This document shows, one piece after another, positions 7,989 to 16,333 of a stretch of 64,000 nt of DNA. Each line of letters begins with the position of its first letter. The stretch's first letter is position 1. The stretch comes from an uncultured Oscillibacter sp. Its GTDB lineage: Bacteria > Bacillota > Clostridia > Oscillospirales > Oscillospiraceae. Below the pieces are notes generated by a model. It made no database searches. It saw only the letters and a program-made list of their open reading frames with translations, and had not been told where the DNA came from. The translations under genes were made by a program, and so were the position numbers. The stretch covers positions 1-64,000 of the forward strand of contig NZ_UQXD01000005.1 of NCBI RefSeq assembly GCF_900544955.1, read 5' to 3'.

Positions 7989-8466
7989 ATGCCTCTCCCC
8001 GGAGGAACGGCGGCAGCAGCCGCGGCAGTCCCAAAACCATCTCCCGCACCGCGCACAGCTTGTCGGCGCAGCACACCACGACCCCCTCCCGGAAGCGGGG
8101 CGGCACCGGGGTCAGGGGGAACATGTGCCGCCGGATGATGTCCGCCTCCACCCGGTTCAGGGCAAAATCCCGCGCTGCGTTCTCCAGCGCCCGCCGGGGA
8201 TGGTAAAACCCGTGGAGCCGGTGGGAGGGCTCCCGGTCGTGCCAGTCGTAGAGAAAATAGTCGTGGAGCAGCGCCCCCCGGACCAGGCTCCGCCGGTCCA
8301 GCCGCAGCCGGAGCCGCCGGGCCAGCCACAGGCTGAGGAGAGCCACCCCCACGGAGTGGTCGTAGCAGTTCACGCCGCCGTGCTGGGGAATGTCCCGCTC
8401 CAGCGCCATCCGGGGCGCGCGCAGAATGTCCCCGCCATACGCCCAGAGAAGCTGCCGGTCCGTCAT
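7987..8466 (-). CDS. HD-domain hydrolase of unknown substrate
   Basis: 159 residues. The metal-binding HD-superfamily residues are in order: His in CYDHSVGVAL, the HD pair in ALLHDYFLYDWHD, and a later D in CCADKLCA. Small HD proteins of this type are often annotated as HDIG or HD family phosphohydrolases, and the substrate is unknown. It is convergent with obgE and divergent from the T-box/trpB2 unit, so it is monocistronic. A minus-strand promoter lies at 8504-8532. Confidence 0.85.
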   Translation of the reverse strand: MTDRQLLWAYGGDILRAPRMALERDIPQHGGVNCYDHSVGVALLSLWLARRLRLRLDRRSLVRGALLHDYFLYDWHDREPSHRLHGFYHPRRALENAARDFALNRVEADIIRRHMFPLTPVPPRFREGVVVCCADKLCAVREMVLGLPRLLPPFLRGEA

Positions 8467-8503
8467 GGCGCCATCCCCCTTCCGCCCTGTTTTTCACACC
8501 CTG

Positions 8504-8532
8504 ATGATAGCAGACGCCCCGCCGGATGTCCA
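8504..8532 (-). promoter_or_regulatory. Promoter of the HD gene
   Basis: Minus-strand TGGACA (8527-8532), 17-bp spacer, TATCAT (8504-8509). Confidence 0.55.
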
Positions 8533-8637
8533 GTGCCGCCGTGCCGGTTTTGCCCCCATAGGTTCTCCTTTTTGTTGTGGGAAATACAGATTTTTCCCAT
8601 TCATTTTTGGCTGTTTCGTGAAAATATTTTTTTCCAC

Positions 8638-8667
8638 TTGACAAAACGGGTCCCAATGGCGTACACT
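8638..8667 (+). promoter_or_regulatory. Promoter of the T-box leader and trpB2
   Basis: TTGACA (8638-8643), 18-bp spacer, TACACT (8662-8667). Confidence 0.75.
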
Positions 8668-8674
8668 TGCGCCA

Positions 8675-8980
8675 AGTTCAAACGAACGAAACCGATGAAG
8701 CAGACGAGTACGCAGACTGAATTTCTCTCAGAGAGCCGCCGGCGGTGGGATGGCGGCAGAAACGACTTTGCGGAATGGACTGCCGAGGGCGGGCTGAACG
8801 GGACCTTCCCCAGTAAGCGCCGACGGGCTTTTCCCCCGTTATCAGGGAAAGACGTGTGTTGGCACGTCGCTAAGTGGGCGAGTTTCTCGTCAATTTTGGG
8901 TGGCACCGCAGAAGTTTTCAGACTTTTGTCCCAAAGGAACCTATTGGAGTAGGTCCTTGTGGGATGAAGGTCTTTTTTCA
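8675..8980 (+). ncRNA. T-box riboswitch, tryptophan type
   Basis: The antiterminator signature GGGTGGCACCGC is at 8898-8909. It is followed by a long terminator hairpin (arms about 8920-8944 and 8951-8972) and a T run at 8971-8978. In the Stem I region, GGAATGGAC (8772-8780) puts TGG in specifier position (8776-8778), predicting response to uncharged tRNA-Trp. The gene downstream is a tryptophan synthase beta paralogue, which fits. The leader fills the otherwise gene-free stretch 8467-9016. Confidence 0.9.
8920..8978 (+). terminator. T-box regulated terminator
   Basis: Long near-perfect stem ending AGGTCTTTTTT. Its 5' arm competes with the T-box antiterminator, so readthrough should depend on tRNA-Trp charging. 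Confidence 0.85.
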
Positions 8981-9016
8981 TTCCCCGGGACCGCAGGACG
9001 CGAAAGGAGCACACAG

Positions 9017-10399
9017 ATGACCACCGAAAAAATCCCCTACAAAATCTACCTGTCCGAGGACGAGATGCCCCGCACCTGGTACAACGTCCGGGCGGATATG
9101 AAGAACAAGCCCGCCCCCCTGCTGAACCCCGGCACCGGCGCCCCCATGGGCTACGAGGACCTGCGGCCGGTGTTTTGCGACGAGCTGATCCGCCAGGAGC
9201 TGGACAACGACACCCGGGAAATTCCCATCCCCCGGGAGATCCGGGACTTCTACAAGATGTACCGCCCCTCCCCCCTGGTCCGGGCCTACTGCCTGGAGGA
9301 GAAGCTCCAGACCCCGGCGAAAATCTACTACAAATTCGAGGGCAACAACACCTCCGGCTCCCACAAGCTGAATTCCGCCATCGCCCAGGCCTACTACGCC
9401 AAGCAGCAGGGCCTCACCGGCGTCACCACCGAGACCGGCGCCGGCCAGTGGGGCACCGCGCTGTCCATGGCCTGCTCCTACCTGGGGCTGGACTGCAAGG
9501 TGTACATGGTGAAGTGCTCCTATGAGCAAAAGCCCTTCCGCCGGGAGGTCATGCGGACCTACGGCGCCTCCGTCACCCCCTCCCCCTCCATGGAGACGGA
9601 GATCGGGAAGAAAATCCTGGCGGAGCACCCCGGCACCACCGGCTCCCTGGGCTGCGCCATCTCCGAGGCGGTGGAGGTGGCCGTCTCCCACCCCGGCTAC
9701 CGCTATGTGCTGGGCAGCGTTTTGAACCAGGTGCTGCTGCACCAGTCCATCATCGGCGTGGAGGCCAAGACCGCCCTGGACAAATACGGCATCACCCCCG
9801 ACATCATCATCGGCTGCGCCGGCGGCGGCAGCAACCTGGGCGGCCTGATCTCTCCCTTCATGGGCCAGAAGCTGCGGGGCGAGCAGGACTACCGCTTCAT
9901 CGCCGTGGAGCCCGCCTCCTGCCCCAGCCTCACCCGGGGCCGGTTCGCCTACGACTTCTGCGACACCGGCATGGTATGCCCCCTGGCCAAGATGTACACC
10001 CTGGGCAGCGGCTTCATCCCCTCCGCCAACCACGCCGGCGGCCTGCGCTACCACGGCATGAGCTCCATCCTCTCCCAGCTCTATCACGACGGCTACATGG
10101 AGGCCGTCTCCGTGGAGCAGACCAAGGTCTTTGAGGCGGCGGAGCAGTTCGCCCGGGTGGAGGGCATCCTCCCCGCCCCCGAGTCCAGCCACGCCATCCG
10201 GGTGGCCATCGACGAGGCGCTGAAGTGCAAAGAGACCGGCGAGGAGAAGACCATTCTCTTCGGCCTTACCGGCACCGGCTACTTCGACATGGTGGCCTAT
10301 GAGAAGTTCCACAACGGCGAGATGACCGACGCCGTCCCCACCGACGAGGAGCTGGCGGAGAGCTTCTCCCACCTGCCCCAGGTCCCCGGCCAGGGCTGA
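9017..10399 (+). CDS. trpB: Tryptophan synthase beta-like enzyme, TrpB2 type
   Basis: 460 residues, longer than classical TrpB (about 400) and matching the TrpB2 subgroup. The PLP Lys is K117 in NTSGSHKLNSA. A phosphate-binding GCAGGGSNLGG loop and a long N-terminal extension containing PTPL-like RPSPLVRAY follow family pattern. It makes tryptophan from indole and serine. No trpA or other trp gene is nearby, which suits an indole-salvage role. The ATG at 9017 follows AAAGGAG. Regulation is by the Trp T-box immediately upstream. Confidence 0.93.
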   Translation: MTTEKIPYKIYLSEDEMPRTWYNVRADMKNKPAPLLNPGTGAPMGYEDLRPVFCDELIRQELDNDTREIPIPREIRDFYKMYRPSPLVRAYCLEEKLQTPAKIYYKFEGNNTSGSHKLNSAIAQAYYAKQQGLTGVTTETGAGQWGTALSMACSYLGLDCKVYMVKCSYEQKPFRREVMRTYGASVTPSPSMETEIGKKILAEHPGTTGSLGCAISEAVEVAVSHPGYRYVLGSVLNQVLLHQSIIGVEAKTALDKYGITPDIIIGCAGGGSNLGGLISPFMGQKLRGEQDYRFIAVEPASCPSLTRGRFAYDFCDTGMVCPLAKMYTLGSGFIPSANHAGGLRYHGMSSILSQLYHDGYMEAVSVEQTKVFEAAEQFARVEGILPAPESSHAIRVAIDEALKCKETGEEKTILFGLTGTGYFDMVAYEKFHNGEMTDAVPTDEELAESFSHLPQVPGQG

Positions 10400-10418
10400 G
10401 CGTTCCCCTCTCATAAAG

Positions 10419-10454
10419 CAAGCAGCGGTGCTCTCGCACCGCTGCTTGTCTGTT
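10419..10454. terminator. Convergent terminator between trpB2 and the SLH protein gene
   Basis: 13-bp stem CAAGCAGCGGTGC/GCACCGCTGCTTG with TCTC loop, then a short T-rich run. It can serve both strands. Confidence 0.75.
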
Positions 10455-10483
10455 TCCGCTTCGGAACTTCTATGCCTTGGAAC

Positions 10484-13400
10484 TCAGCCGATCCAGGCGC
10501 AGAATCGGGCGACCATCGCCGCCACCTGGGCACGGGTTGCCGGACCGGTGGGGTCCAGGCGGCCGTCGGCCTTGCCGGTGAGGATGCCGCTGTCAATCGC
10601 CCAGCGCAGGGCGTCCGCCGCGTAGTCCGCCACCGCGTCCGCGTCGGGCTGGGTCAGCGCCAGGTTCGGCGCCGCCGGAGCACCCGCGTAGCGGTACAGC
10701 ATGGTGGCCAGCTGCTGGCGGGAGATGACGGCGTCGGGGGCCGTGCCGTCGGAGATGCCGCTCTCCACCGCCCAGGCCATGCCCTGCTCCAGCGGAGAAT
10801 CGCTGGTGTCGGCGCCGTCCAGACGGGCCATGACGGTCATCAGCTGGGCGCGGGTGGTGGGCGCCTCCGGCGTGAAGGTGCTGGCGCTGGTGCCGGTGAA
10901 CAGCTCCCGGCTGGTCACAAAGGCCACCACGTCGCCGGCCCAGTAGTTCTCGGGCACGTCCGCAAAGTCCTTGCTGTTATCCACGATCTTCACCGTGGCG
11001 CTCTCCGTCAGCGTCAGCACCACGCCGTCCTCCGTCACCAGGGAGGTCTTCACGATCTCCTCCGTGCCGTCGGCCTTCACCAGCACCGCCACGGTGCCGG
11101 GAGTCACCTTCTCCACGGGGATCTCCACCTTCACGCCGCCGTCCCGCTTGGGCACGGTGACCGCCACGGCGGGGGCCTCCTCGGGATCGCTCACGCTGGG
11201 AACCTCCACGGGCAGCTTCACGGCCTCCCCGTTTTCGGCGGCCTCCCGGGCGGCGGTGCTGGGCACGGAGGCCTGCACCTCGGTGACGTTGCCGCTCTTG
11301 TCGGTGACGGTGGTGCCGGTGACGCCGCTCTCGGCCTTCACCGTCTCCTTCACCTCGCCGGTCTTCTTGTCCGTGACGGTGGTGACAGTGGAACCGTCGC
11401 TGTTCTTCTTGGTCTCGGTTTCAGTGGAGGTGCTGCTGCTGGAAGAGCTACCGCCTCCTCCGCCACCGCCGCCGCTGCTCTTGCGGTCCAGGGCCACGGT
11501 GATGGTCTCATCCGCCGCGGGCGTCACGGTGCCGCTCTTGGTGACATAGCCGCTGGCGCTGACGGTGTACGTATAGGTCTTGCCCTGCTCCAGGGTGTAG
11601 GTGCCGTCGGCACTGGGGGCGACGGCGGTCTCCCCGTCCTTCACCTCCACGGCGGCATCCGCCGGCGTCACGGAGAAGGTCACGACAGCCGTGGCGGGCG
11701 CGGCCTTGACGAGGGTCACGGTAACGGTTTTGTCCTCCGTGGCCGTCAGGGCGCCGGTCTCAGTGACATAGCCGTCGGCGCTGACGGTGTAGGCATACGC
11801 CTTGCCCTGCTCCAGGGTGTAGGTGCCGTCCGCGTTAGCGGGCACCACCGTCTCCCCGTCCTTCACCACCACAGTGGCCCCCTCCGGGGTCACAGCGAAG
11901 GTGACGACGCAGGTCAGGGGCGCCGTCTGGTTGACGGTGACGACGCAGGTTGCAGACTTGCCGCCCACGGCGGCCGTGATGGTAGCGGTACCCTCCGCCA
12001 CGGCGGTGACAGTGCCGCTTGCCACCGTGGCAACCGCCGCATCGCTGGTGGTCCAGGTCACGGTCTTCTCCAGGGCGTCCTCGGGCGCCACGGTGGCAGT
12101 CAGCGAGGCGCTGCCGCCGGGGGCCAGCGTCAGGGTTGCCTGGCTCAGGGTCACGCCCGTGACCGCCTTGCCCACGGTGTAGACGCCGTCCTTCAGCACG
12201 GCGGTCAGTCCATCCGCCAAGTAAGGCGTGGGATCGGCAGCAAAGGTACCGCCGGAGATGGTAATCTGCTTCGCCATCTTCTCGTCAATTCTGAATGCAC
12301 CAGTAAATTTGCCGTTTTCGATCTTCAAGGTGCTCTTGACGGGTTCGGCAAAGTCTCCCCAGAGGCCCAGCTCAATGATCCCGTCGATGGTACCGGTGGT
12401 GTTCACCGTCACTTGAGTACCCTCAGGATACGTCTTATTGGGCGCCCAGCAGACGTCAAAGGCCACCTTGCCCTCTGCGGCAATGATGTTGGTTTTGCCG
12501 GTGATGTTCACCTTACCGCAGTTGTTGCTGGAGACATAGGCCATATCGGCGCTGCCGATCAGGTTCATGTCTTTCAGGGTCAGGTCGCAGTAATTCTGAA
12601 TCATGATTGCCGCAGTGTTCGACTGCATGGTGCCGTTCTGCATGATCACCGTGGCGCTCTTCTTGAGCTGGAAGGCATTGGTCTCCGTCCCGGTGGAGCC
12701 CACCAGCGGTTCATTCACCGTATAGGTGTGGCCGCCGAAGTCGATCTCTACCTTCTGCCCATCCTTAACCACATATCCGCTGCCGGTCTGGTCTTCCGTC
12801 AGGGTGACCTTGACATCCGCCCCGGCCGCCAGATACTTCAGGGCGCTCATGTTGTTGAAAGCGCCCTTCTTGATCGCCAGCGTGTAGGGAAGACCGCCGC
12901 CAAAGTATCCCTCAAAGGTGCCGCCGTTGACGGTCAGCGTACCACCCGGTTTATTACCGTCGCACCAGCCGACCAGGGATGCAGCTCGGAAGGTGCCGCC
13001 GTTGATGGTCATCTGCCCCTTGTCCGCGGTATCGCTCAGATACCCATTCGCCAGCAGGGGGTGCTCCTCAGAATTCAGCACGAAGTCACCGCCATTAATG
13101 ACTGTGTCATGCCAGTTCATAATCACGGCGCCCACAGTATTGAAGAAGGAGCCGTCCTCAATCACCAAAACGCCGAAATCGTCGTTTTTGACCGTGTTCA
13201 TGCCACCGTCGAAGATGCCGCTTTCAATGGTCAGCTTCACCGGGGCCGCGGAACCAGTCGGGTAGGTCTGTCCCAGGTCGTTGACCTTTTTCGCATCACC
13301 ATACCAGCCGTTGTCGATCAGGCTGGACTTTCCCTCATTCGTGGTGGTGACCGTGGCGCCGTCGATGGTGATTTCACCCAGGTTCTTGATGGTGTACCAA

Positions 13401-13834
13401 CTGGTATTGGTAAAGGTCCCGCCGTTCAGGTGGGCCACGCCATCCTGGTAGTTTGCCAAGGCGCCCTTGGACTCGGTCGTGTTTGCCACGGTGCCCTCAC
13501 CGATGATGGTCAGCGTGCCGTGGTTCGAAATGGTGTGGTCGTCTTTGTTCGTCAGGGTCTTGCCACCCAGGTCCAGGGTGACGGTTTTCTCCTTGGGAAT
13601 CGTGATATTCTCTGTCAAATTCTTGGCAAGAACCACCTTTTCGAGGTTCGGCATGTTCAGTACCGCTTCAAAGGTGTAGTAAGACCCGCCGTTATCCAGT
13701 TCTTTGCCGTTTTTGTCCACGACAGAAAATGCCGCTTCGCCCTCCGTTCCCGCCGCCATGGCAGAAACCGGCAGGCAGGTCGTCAGTAGGCAGATCGCCA
13801 GGAGGACGGCCCAGATTTTTCGCTGTGTTCGCAT
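10484..13834 (-). CDS. SLH-domain surface protein with beta-helix, Ig-like and PEGA-like repeats
   Basis: 1116 residues. A signal peptide (MRTQRKIWAVLLAICLL...SAMAA) leads into about 550 residues of Thr/Gly-rich turns of the right-handed beta-helix kind (repeated GGTF and ITIxGxT units). A BIG2-type Ig domain follows (VTGVTLSQATLTLAPGGSAS). Next come two tandem PEGA-like repeats sharing DGTYTLEQGK-YTVSA-GYVT, a GGGGGGGGSSSSS linker, a charged stretch, and three C-terminal SLH modules (FADVPENYWAGD, then ISRQQLATMLYRYAG, then RLDPTGPATRAQVAAMVARF) that anchor to the cell wall polymer. The ATG at 13834 follows AAGGAGAG. Its ligand is unknown. A second, larger SLH protein lies at the right end of the window. 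Confidence 0.9.
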   Translation of the reverse strand: MRTQRKIWAVLLAICLLTTCLPVSAMAAGTEGEAAFSVVDKNGKELDNGGSYYTFEAVLNMPNLEKVVLAKNLTENITIPKEKTVTLDLGGKTLTNKDDHTISNHGTLTIIGEGTVANTTESKGALANYQDGVAHLNGGTFTNTSWYTIKNLGEITIDGATVTTTNEGKSSLIDNGWYGDAKKVNDLGQTYPTGSAAPVKLTIESGIFDGGMNTVKNDDFGVLVIEDGSFFNTVGAVIMNWHDTVINGGDFVLNSEEHPLLANGYLSDTADKGQMTINGGTFRAASLVGWCDGNKPGGTLTVNGGTFEGYFGGGLPYTLAIKKGAFNNMSALKYLAAGADVKVTLTEDQTGSGYVVKDGQKVEIDFGGHTYTVNEPLVGSTGTETNAFQLKKSATVIMQNGTMQSNTAAIMIQNYCDLTLKDMNLIGSADMAYVSSNNCGKVNITGKTNIIAAEGKVAFDVCWAPNKTYPEGTQVTVNTTGTIDGIIELGLWGDFAEPVKSTLKIENGKFTGAFRIDEKMAKQITISGGTFAADPTPYLADGLTAVLKDGVYTVGKAVTGVTLSQATLTLAPGGSASLTATVAPEDALEKTVTWTTSDAAVATVASGTVTAVAEGTATITAAVGGKSATCVVTVNQTAPLTCVVTFAVTPEGATVVVKDGETVVPANADGTYTLEQGKAYAYTVSADGYVTETGALTATEDKTVTVTLVKAAPATAVVTFSVTPADAAVEVKDGETAVAPSADGTYTLEQGKTYTYTVSASGYVTKSGTVTPAADETITVALDRKSSGGGGGGGGSSSSSSTSTETETKKNSDGSTVTTVTDKKTGEVKETVKAESGVTGTTVTDKSGNVTEVQASVPSTAAREAAENGEAVKLPVEVPSVSDPEEAPAVAVTVPKRDGGVKVEIPVEKVTPGTVAVLVKADGTEEIVKTSLVTEDGVVLTLTESATVKIVDNSKDFADVPENYWAGDVVAFVTSRELFTGTSASTFTPEAPTTRAQLMTVMARLDGADTSDSPLEQGMAWAVESGISDGTAPDAVISRQQLATMLYRYAGAPAAPNLALTQPDADAVADYAADALRWAIDSGILTGKADGRLDPTGPATRAQVAAMVARFCAWIG

Positions 13835-13931
13835 ATCGCTCTCTCCTTCTTTGGCCGGGCAGTTGCCCGAATTTCCACCAGGAGACACAGGGGAGCGGGG
13901 TCCGCCCCCCAGTGCTCCGGCGGAAATAACA

Positions 13932-13965
13932 AACGCGGTGTATGAGTGTCCTCATACACCGCGTT
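13932..13965 (-). other. 15-bp perfect hairpin in the SLH gene leader
   Basis: AACGCGGTGTATGAG/CTCATACACCGCGTT with a 4-nt loop. On the minus strand it is followed by TTTGTTATTT, so it resembles an attenuator about 100 nt before the SLH gene start. The gap 13835-14257 holds no gene; other short repeats are present, and a TATAGT/TTGCTG promoter-like pair lies near 14045-14075 on the minus strand. Confidence 0.5.
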
Positions 13966-14247
13966 CTGCCGCAAGGGCAAAATGCGTCACGCAACGAAAT
14001 CAAGTGCCTTTGCGAAATCCGCTTGCAAGAAGCGGGCAAAGCCACTATAATAAACGTTACGGTGCAGCAAAGCTGCTGTGTACGAGTGGGATCGCACTCC
14101 TACGCAGGCCGTGGGGTGTTGGCGCACTCCGCGGCTGCCGCATTTATTATTTCCACTTTCATCTTAATCGCTTTTATGCGGAAATGCAAGAGGGATTTGC
14201 ATTTTACCACCTGTCAATCCCTGTAAAACTTTGTCATTTGGAGACGA

Positions 14248-14267
14248 GGACGGCTGTTCAGCCGTCC
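14248..14267 (-). terminator. Hairpin at the end of the DUF2974 gene
   Basis: GGACGGCTG/CAGCCGTCC, 9-bp stem with a 2-nt loop, embracing the stop codon. No T run follows, so termination activity is uncertain. Confidence 0.4.
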
Positions 14268-15424
14268 CCGTTCTTTTTTTGCGCCCGCTTCTTTCGGGGC
14301 TTTTTCTCGCCCTCCTGTTGCCAATCCTCTAGCAGCACTTTCAGGTTGCTGCGGAACAGCAGCCCAATGGCGTAAAACAGGGCGTCCCGGGTGTCCTTCT
14401 CCATATCCTTCATGGCCCGGACCATGGCCCCCGCCGCCTTCAGCCGCTCCTCCTTCAAGTCCGTCAGCGTCTCCGCGCCGGAGGCGGACAGCACGGCGAA
14501 CAATCCGTCCACAAACCGCTCCCGCTGGTCCAGAGGCATGTGGTGAATCCACTCCTTCAGCGTCAAGTCGTTCATCCGCCCCTGGCGGGTGATGCTGCGC
14601 AGGCGCACGAAGCGGTTCCCCAACACCGCCCAGGAGAAGCCGTCGTGCTGCATCAATCCCTGCTGGCTGCTGTCCACCACGATATAGTCCTCCTCGTGCT
14701 CCAGCAGCATTCCCACCACGGAGCTCTTGGGCACGATGCAGGTGATCCGGTCCGCCACCCGGCGGTGCTGGGGCAGATCCAGGATATCGTCGTGAAAGCC
14801 GGGGCCGTCGTTGGACCAGACGGCAAATATCCGCCGCTGCACGGCCGCCGGGCAGAACACCGCGGACCACACCGCCAGATTTCCTCCCTTGGAGTGGCCG
14901 CCCAGCCGCAGCTTTTTCCGGGGGTACTGCCGGGCCACGGTTTTTACATACGCCACCGCCAGCTTCTGGGCGGGGACCTCCGGCACGTAGGCCATGTTGA
15001 AGTCCTCCTTCCACCCTGCCAGGGTGTCGTCCGTGCCCCGGAAGGAGAGGTACAGCATCCCGTCCCCGGTCTCCACGGTGAGGGCGGCAAACTGCTCCGC
15101 CCGCTCCCTGTCCAGCCGGTCTGAAAAGCAGTTGAGCCCCATGTCCCGGAAGCGGTTGGAGATGGCCATCTTTCGCAGCATCTCCGGGATGGCGTCGGGC
15201 ACCAGCACCCCCATGTCGATCTTCTCCCCGGCGGGGAAGCGGGAGAAATAGGCCTCTGCCGCCCGGCGCAGCGGCACGCTCCCCCCCTCGCCCGGCGGGG
15301 GCACGATGCCCCGGAAGTCCACAAAGGACAGCTCCGCCAGGATCAAATTGTCCACCTCGTTGAAGGGCGACTGCCGCAAGGTCAAGTCCCCCCGCCAGTC
15401 CAGGTAATCCAGCAAATTCGCCAT
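14258..15424 (-). CDS. DUF2974 (Mbeg1-like) alpha/beta hydrolase
   Basis: 388 residues. It opens MANLLDYLDWRGDLTLRQSPFNEVDNLIL, the conserved start of the Mbeg1-like family, and has a lipase-type nucleophile elbow GGHSKGGNLAV at about residue 196 plus SFRGTDDT. This is an intracellular alpha/beta hydrolase fold protein with a likely esterase or lipase activity that is not established. The basic Lys/Arg tail (KKPRKKRAQKK) is unusual. GGGGAGG precedes the ATG, and the gene has its own promoter at 15460-15488. Confidence 0.88.
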   Translation of the reverse strand: MANLLDYLDWRGDLTLRQSPFNEVDNLILAELSFVDFRGIVPPPGEGGSVPLRRAAEAYFSRFPAGEKIDMGVLVPDAIPEMLRKMAISNRFRDMGLNCFSDRLDRERAEQFAALTVETGDGMLYLSFRGTDDTLAGWKEDFNMAYVPEVPAQKLAVAYVKTVARQYPRKKLRLGGHSKGGNLAVWSAVFCPAAVQRRIFAVWSNDGPGFHDDILDLPQHRRVADRITCIVPKSSVVGMLLEHEEDYIVVDSSQQGLMQHDGFSWAVLGNRFVRLRSITRQGRMNDLTLKEWIHHMPLDQRERFVDGLFAVLSASGAETLTDLKEERLKAAGAMVRAMKDMEKDTRDALFYAIGLLFRSNLKVLLEDWQQEGEKKPRKKRAQKKNGDG

Positions 15425-15459
15425 GGTCCGTCCTCCCCGCCCGCAGGCTTTTCACTTCC

Positions 15460-15488
15460 ATTATAGGCTACAGGGTTCCCCAAGACAA
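15460..15488 (-). promoter_or_regulatory. Promoter of the DUF2974 gene
   Basis: Minus-strand TTGTCT (15483-15488), 17-bp spacer, TATAAT (15460-15465). Confidence 0.7.
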
Positions 15489-15548
15489 GAGGTCTATCCC
15501 CGGCGGCGGCCTCATAGGATGGGACATCACAACCGAGAGGTGGACGAC

Positions 15549-16163
15549 ATGACGACACAGACCCGAAACGAGGTGCTGCTGGAGGGACTGGCTCTGGCGG
15601 CGCCGGAATGGTCCCACGAAAATCACGGCACCCAGTTCTACCGCTTCTTTTTGCAGGTGCCCCGGCTCTCCGGCACGCCGGACGTGCTGCCGGTGCTGCT
15701 GCCGGACACCCTGCTGCCCCAGGCTGCGGCGGCGGGGCCGCTGCGCGTCCGGGGCCAGCTCCGCTCCTTCAACAACCGCACCGGCGTGGGCAACCGCCTG
15801 GTGCTGACGGTTTACGCCCAGGAGATCGCCCCCGGCGACGGGGAGTCCTGCAACCTGATCCGCCTCTCCGGCACACTGTGCAAGCCGCCGGTGTTCCGGC
15901 GGACGCCCCTGGGCCGCAGCATCTGCGACTTGATGCTGGCCTCCCCCCGGCGGTATGGCCGGGCGGACTATCTGCCGGTGATCGCCTGGGGCCAGCTGGC
16001 GGTGCAGGCCAGCCGCCTGCAGGTGGGGGACCCTTTGGCCCTGGAGGGCCGGGTCCAGAGCCGGAGCTACCACAAGGTTACAGACAGCGGCACGGAGGAG
16101 CGGGTGGCCTACGAGGTGTCCATGATGCATTGGATGGACGCCGTGGAAAGTGATACGCCATAA
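15549..16163 (+). CDS. Single-stranded DNA-binding protein (OB-fold)
   Basis: 204 residues with two related OB-fold halves: LEGLALAAPEWSHENHGTQFYRFFLQVPRLSG (split by the quote limit in homologues) and LIRLSGTLCKPPVFRRTPLGR followed by VIAWGQLAVQASRLQVGDPLAL, the SSB-like second half. Proteins of this type are common in Clostridia alongside a canonical Ssb, and their exact role is unclear. GAGAGG precedes the ATG at 15549. It stands alone between divergent DUF2974 and the IclR cluster. Confidence 0.8.
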   Translation: MTTQTRNEVLLEGLALAAPEWSHENHGTQFYRFFLQVPRLSGTPDVLPVLLPDTLLPQAAAAGPLRVRGQLRSFNNRTGVGNRLVLTVYAQEIAPGDGESCNLIRLSGTLCKPPVFRRTPLGRSICDLMLASPRRYGRADYLPVIAWGQLAVQASRLQVGDPLALEGRVQSRSYHKVTDSGTEERVAYEVSMMHWMDAVESDTP

Positions 16164-16238
16164 GATCGCTCTGTGGTTTCCATCCGAACATCTTAAAACC
16201 GCGGCTTCGTTTCATTTTCATAAAATCATCCATTTTCA

Positions 16239-16281
16239 TTGACCAAGGCCACCGATTGTGTATAATGGATATAACTATCCA
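16239..16281 (+). promoter_or_regulatory. Promoter and likely autoregulatory operator of the IclR gene
   Basis: TTGACC (16239-16244), 16-bp spacer, TATAAT (16261-16266). Overlapping its end is the palindrome TGGATA-TAAC-TATCCA (16266-16281), of the size and form IclR-family dimers bind. Confidence 0.65.
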
Positions 16282-16333
16282 ATATTTGGGTTTTCCAAAA
16301 TAATACCGGGAGAGAGACAGGGAGAGATTGTAT

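Noticed and set aside
10472..13789. 1100-codon plus-strand frame across the first SLH gene
   Set aside because: Antisense shadow; low-complexity Gly/His composition and no start signal, while the minus strand has signal peptide and SLH domains.
13835..14060. c-di-GMP riboswitch upstream of the SLH gene
   Set aside because: Some GGGCAAA-like pieces are present but the conserved core order is missing.
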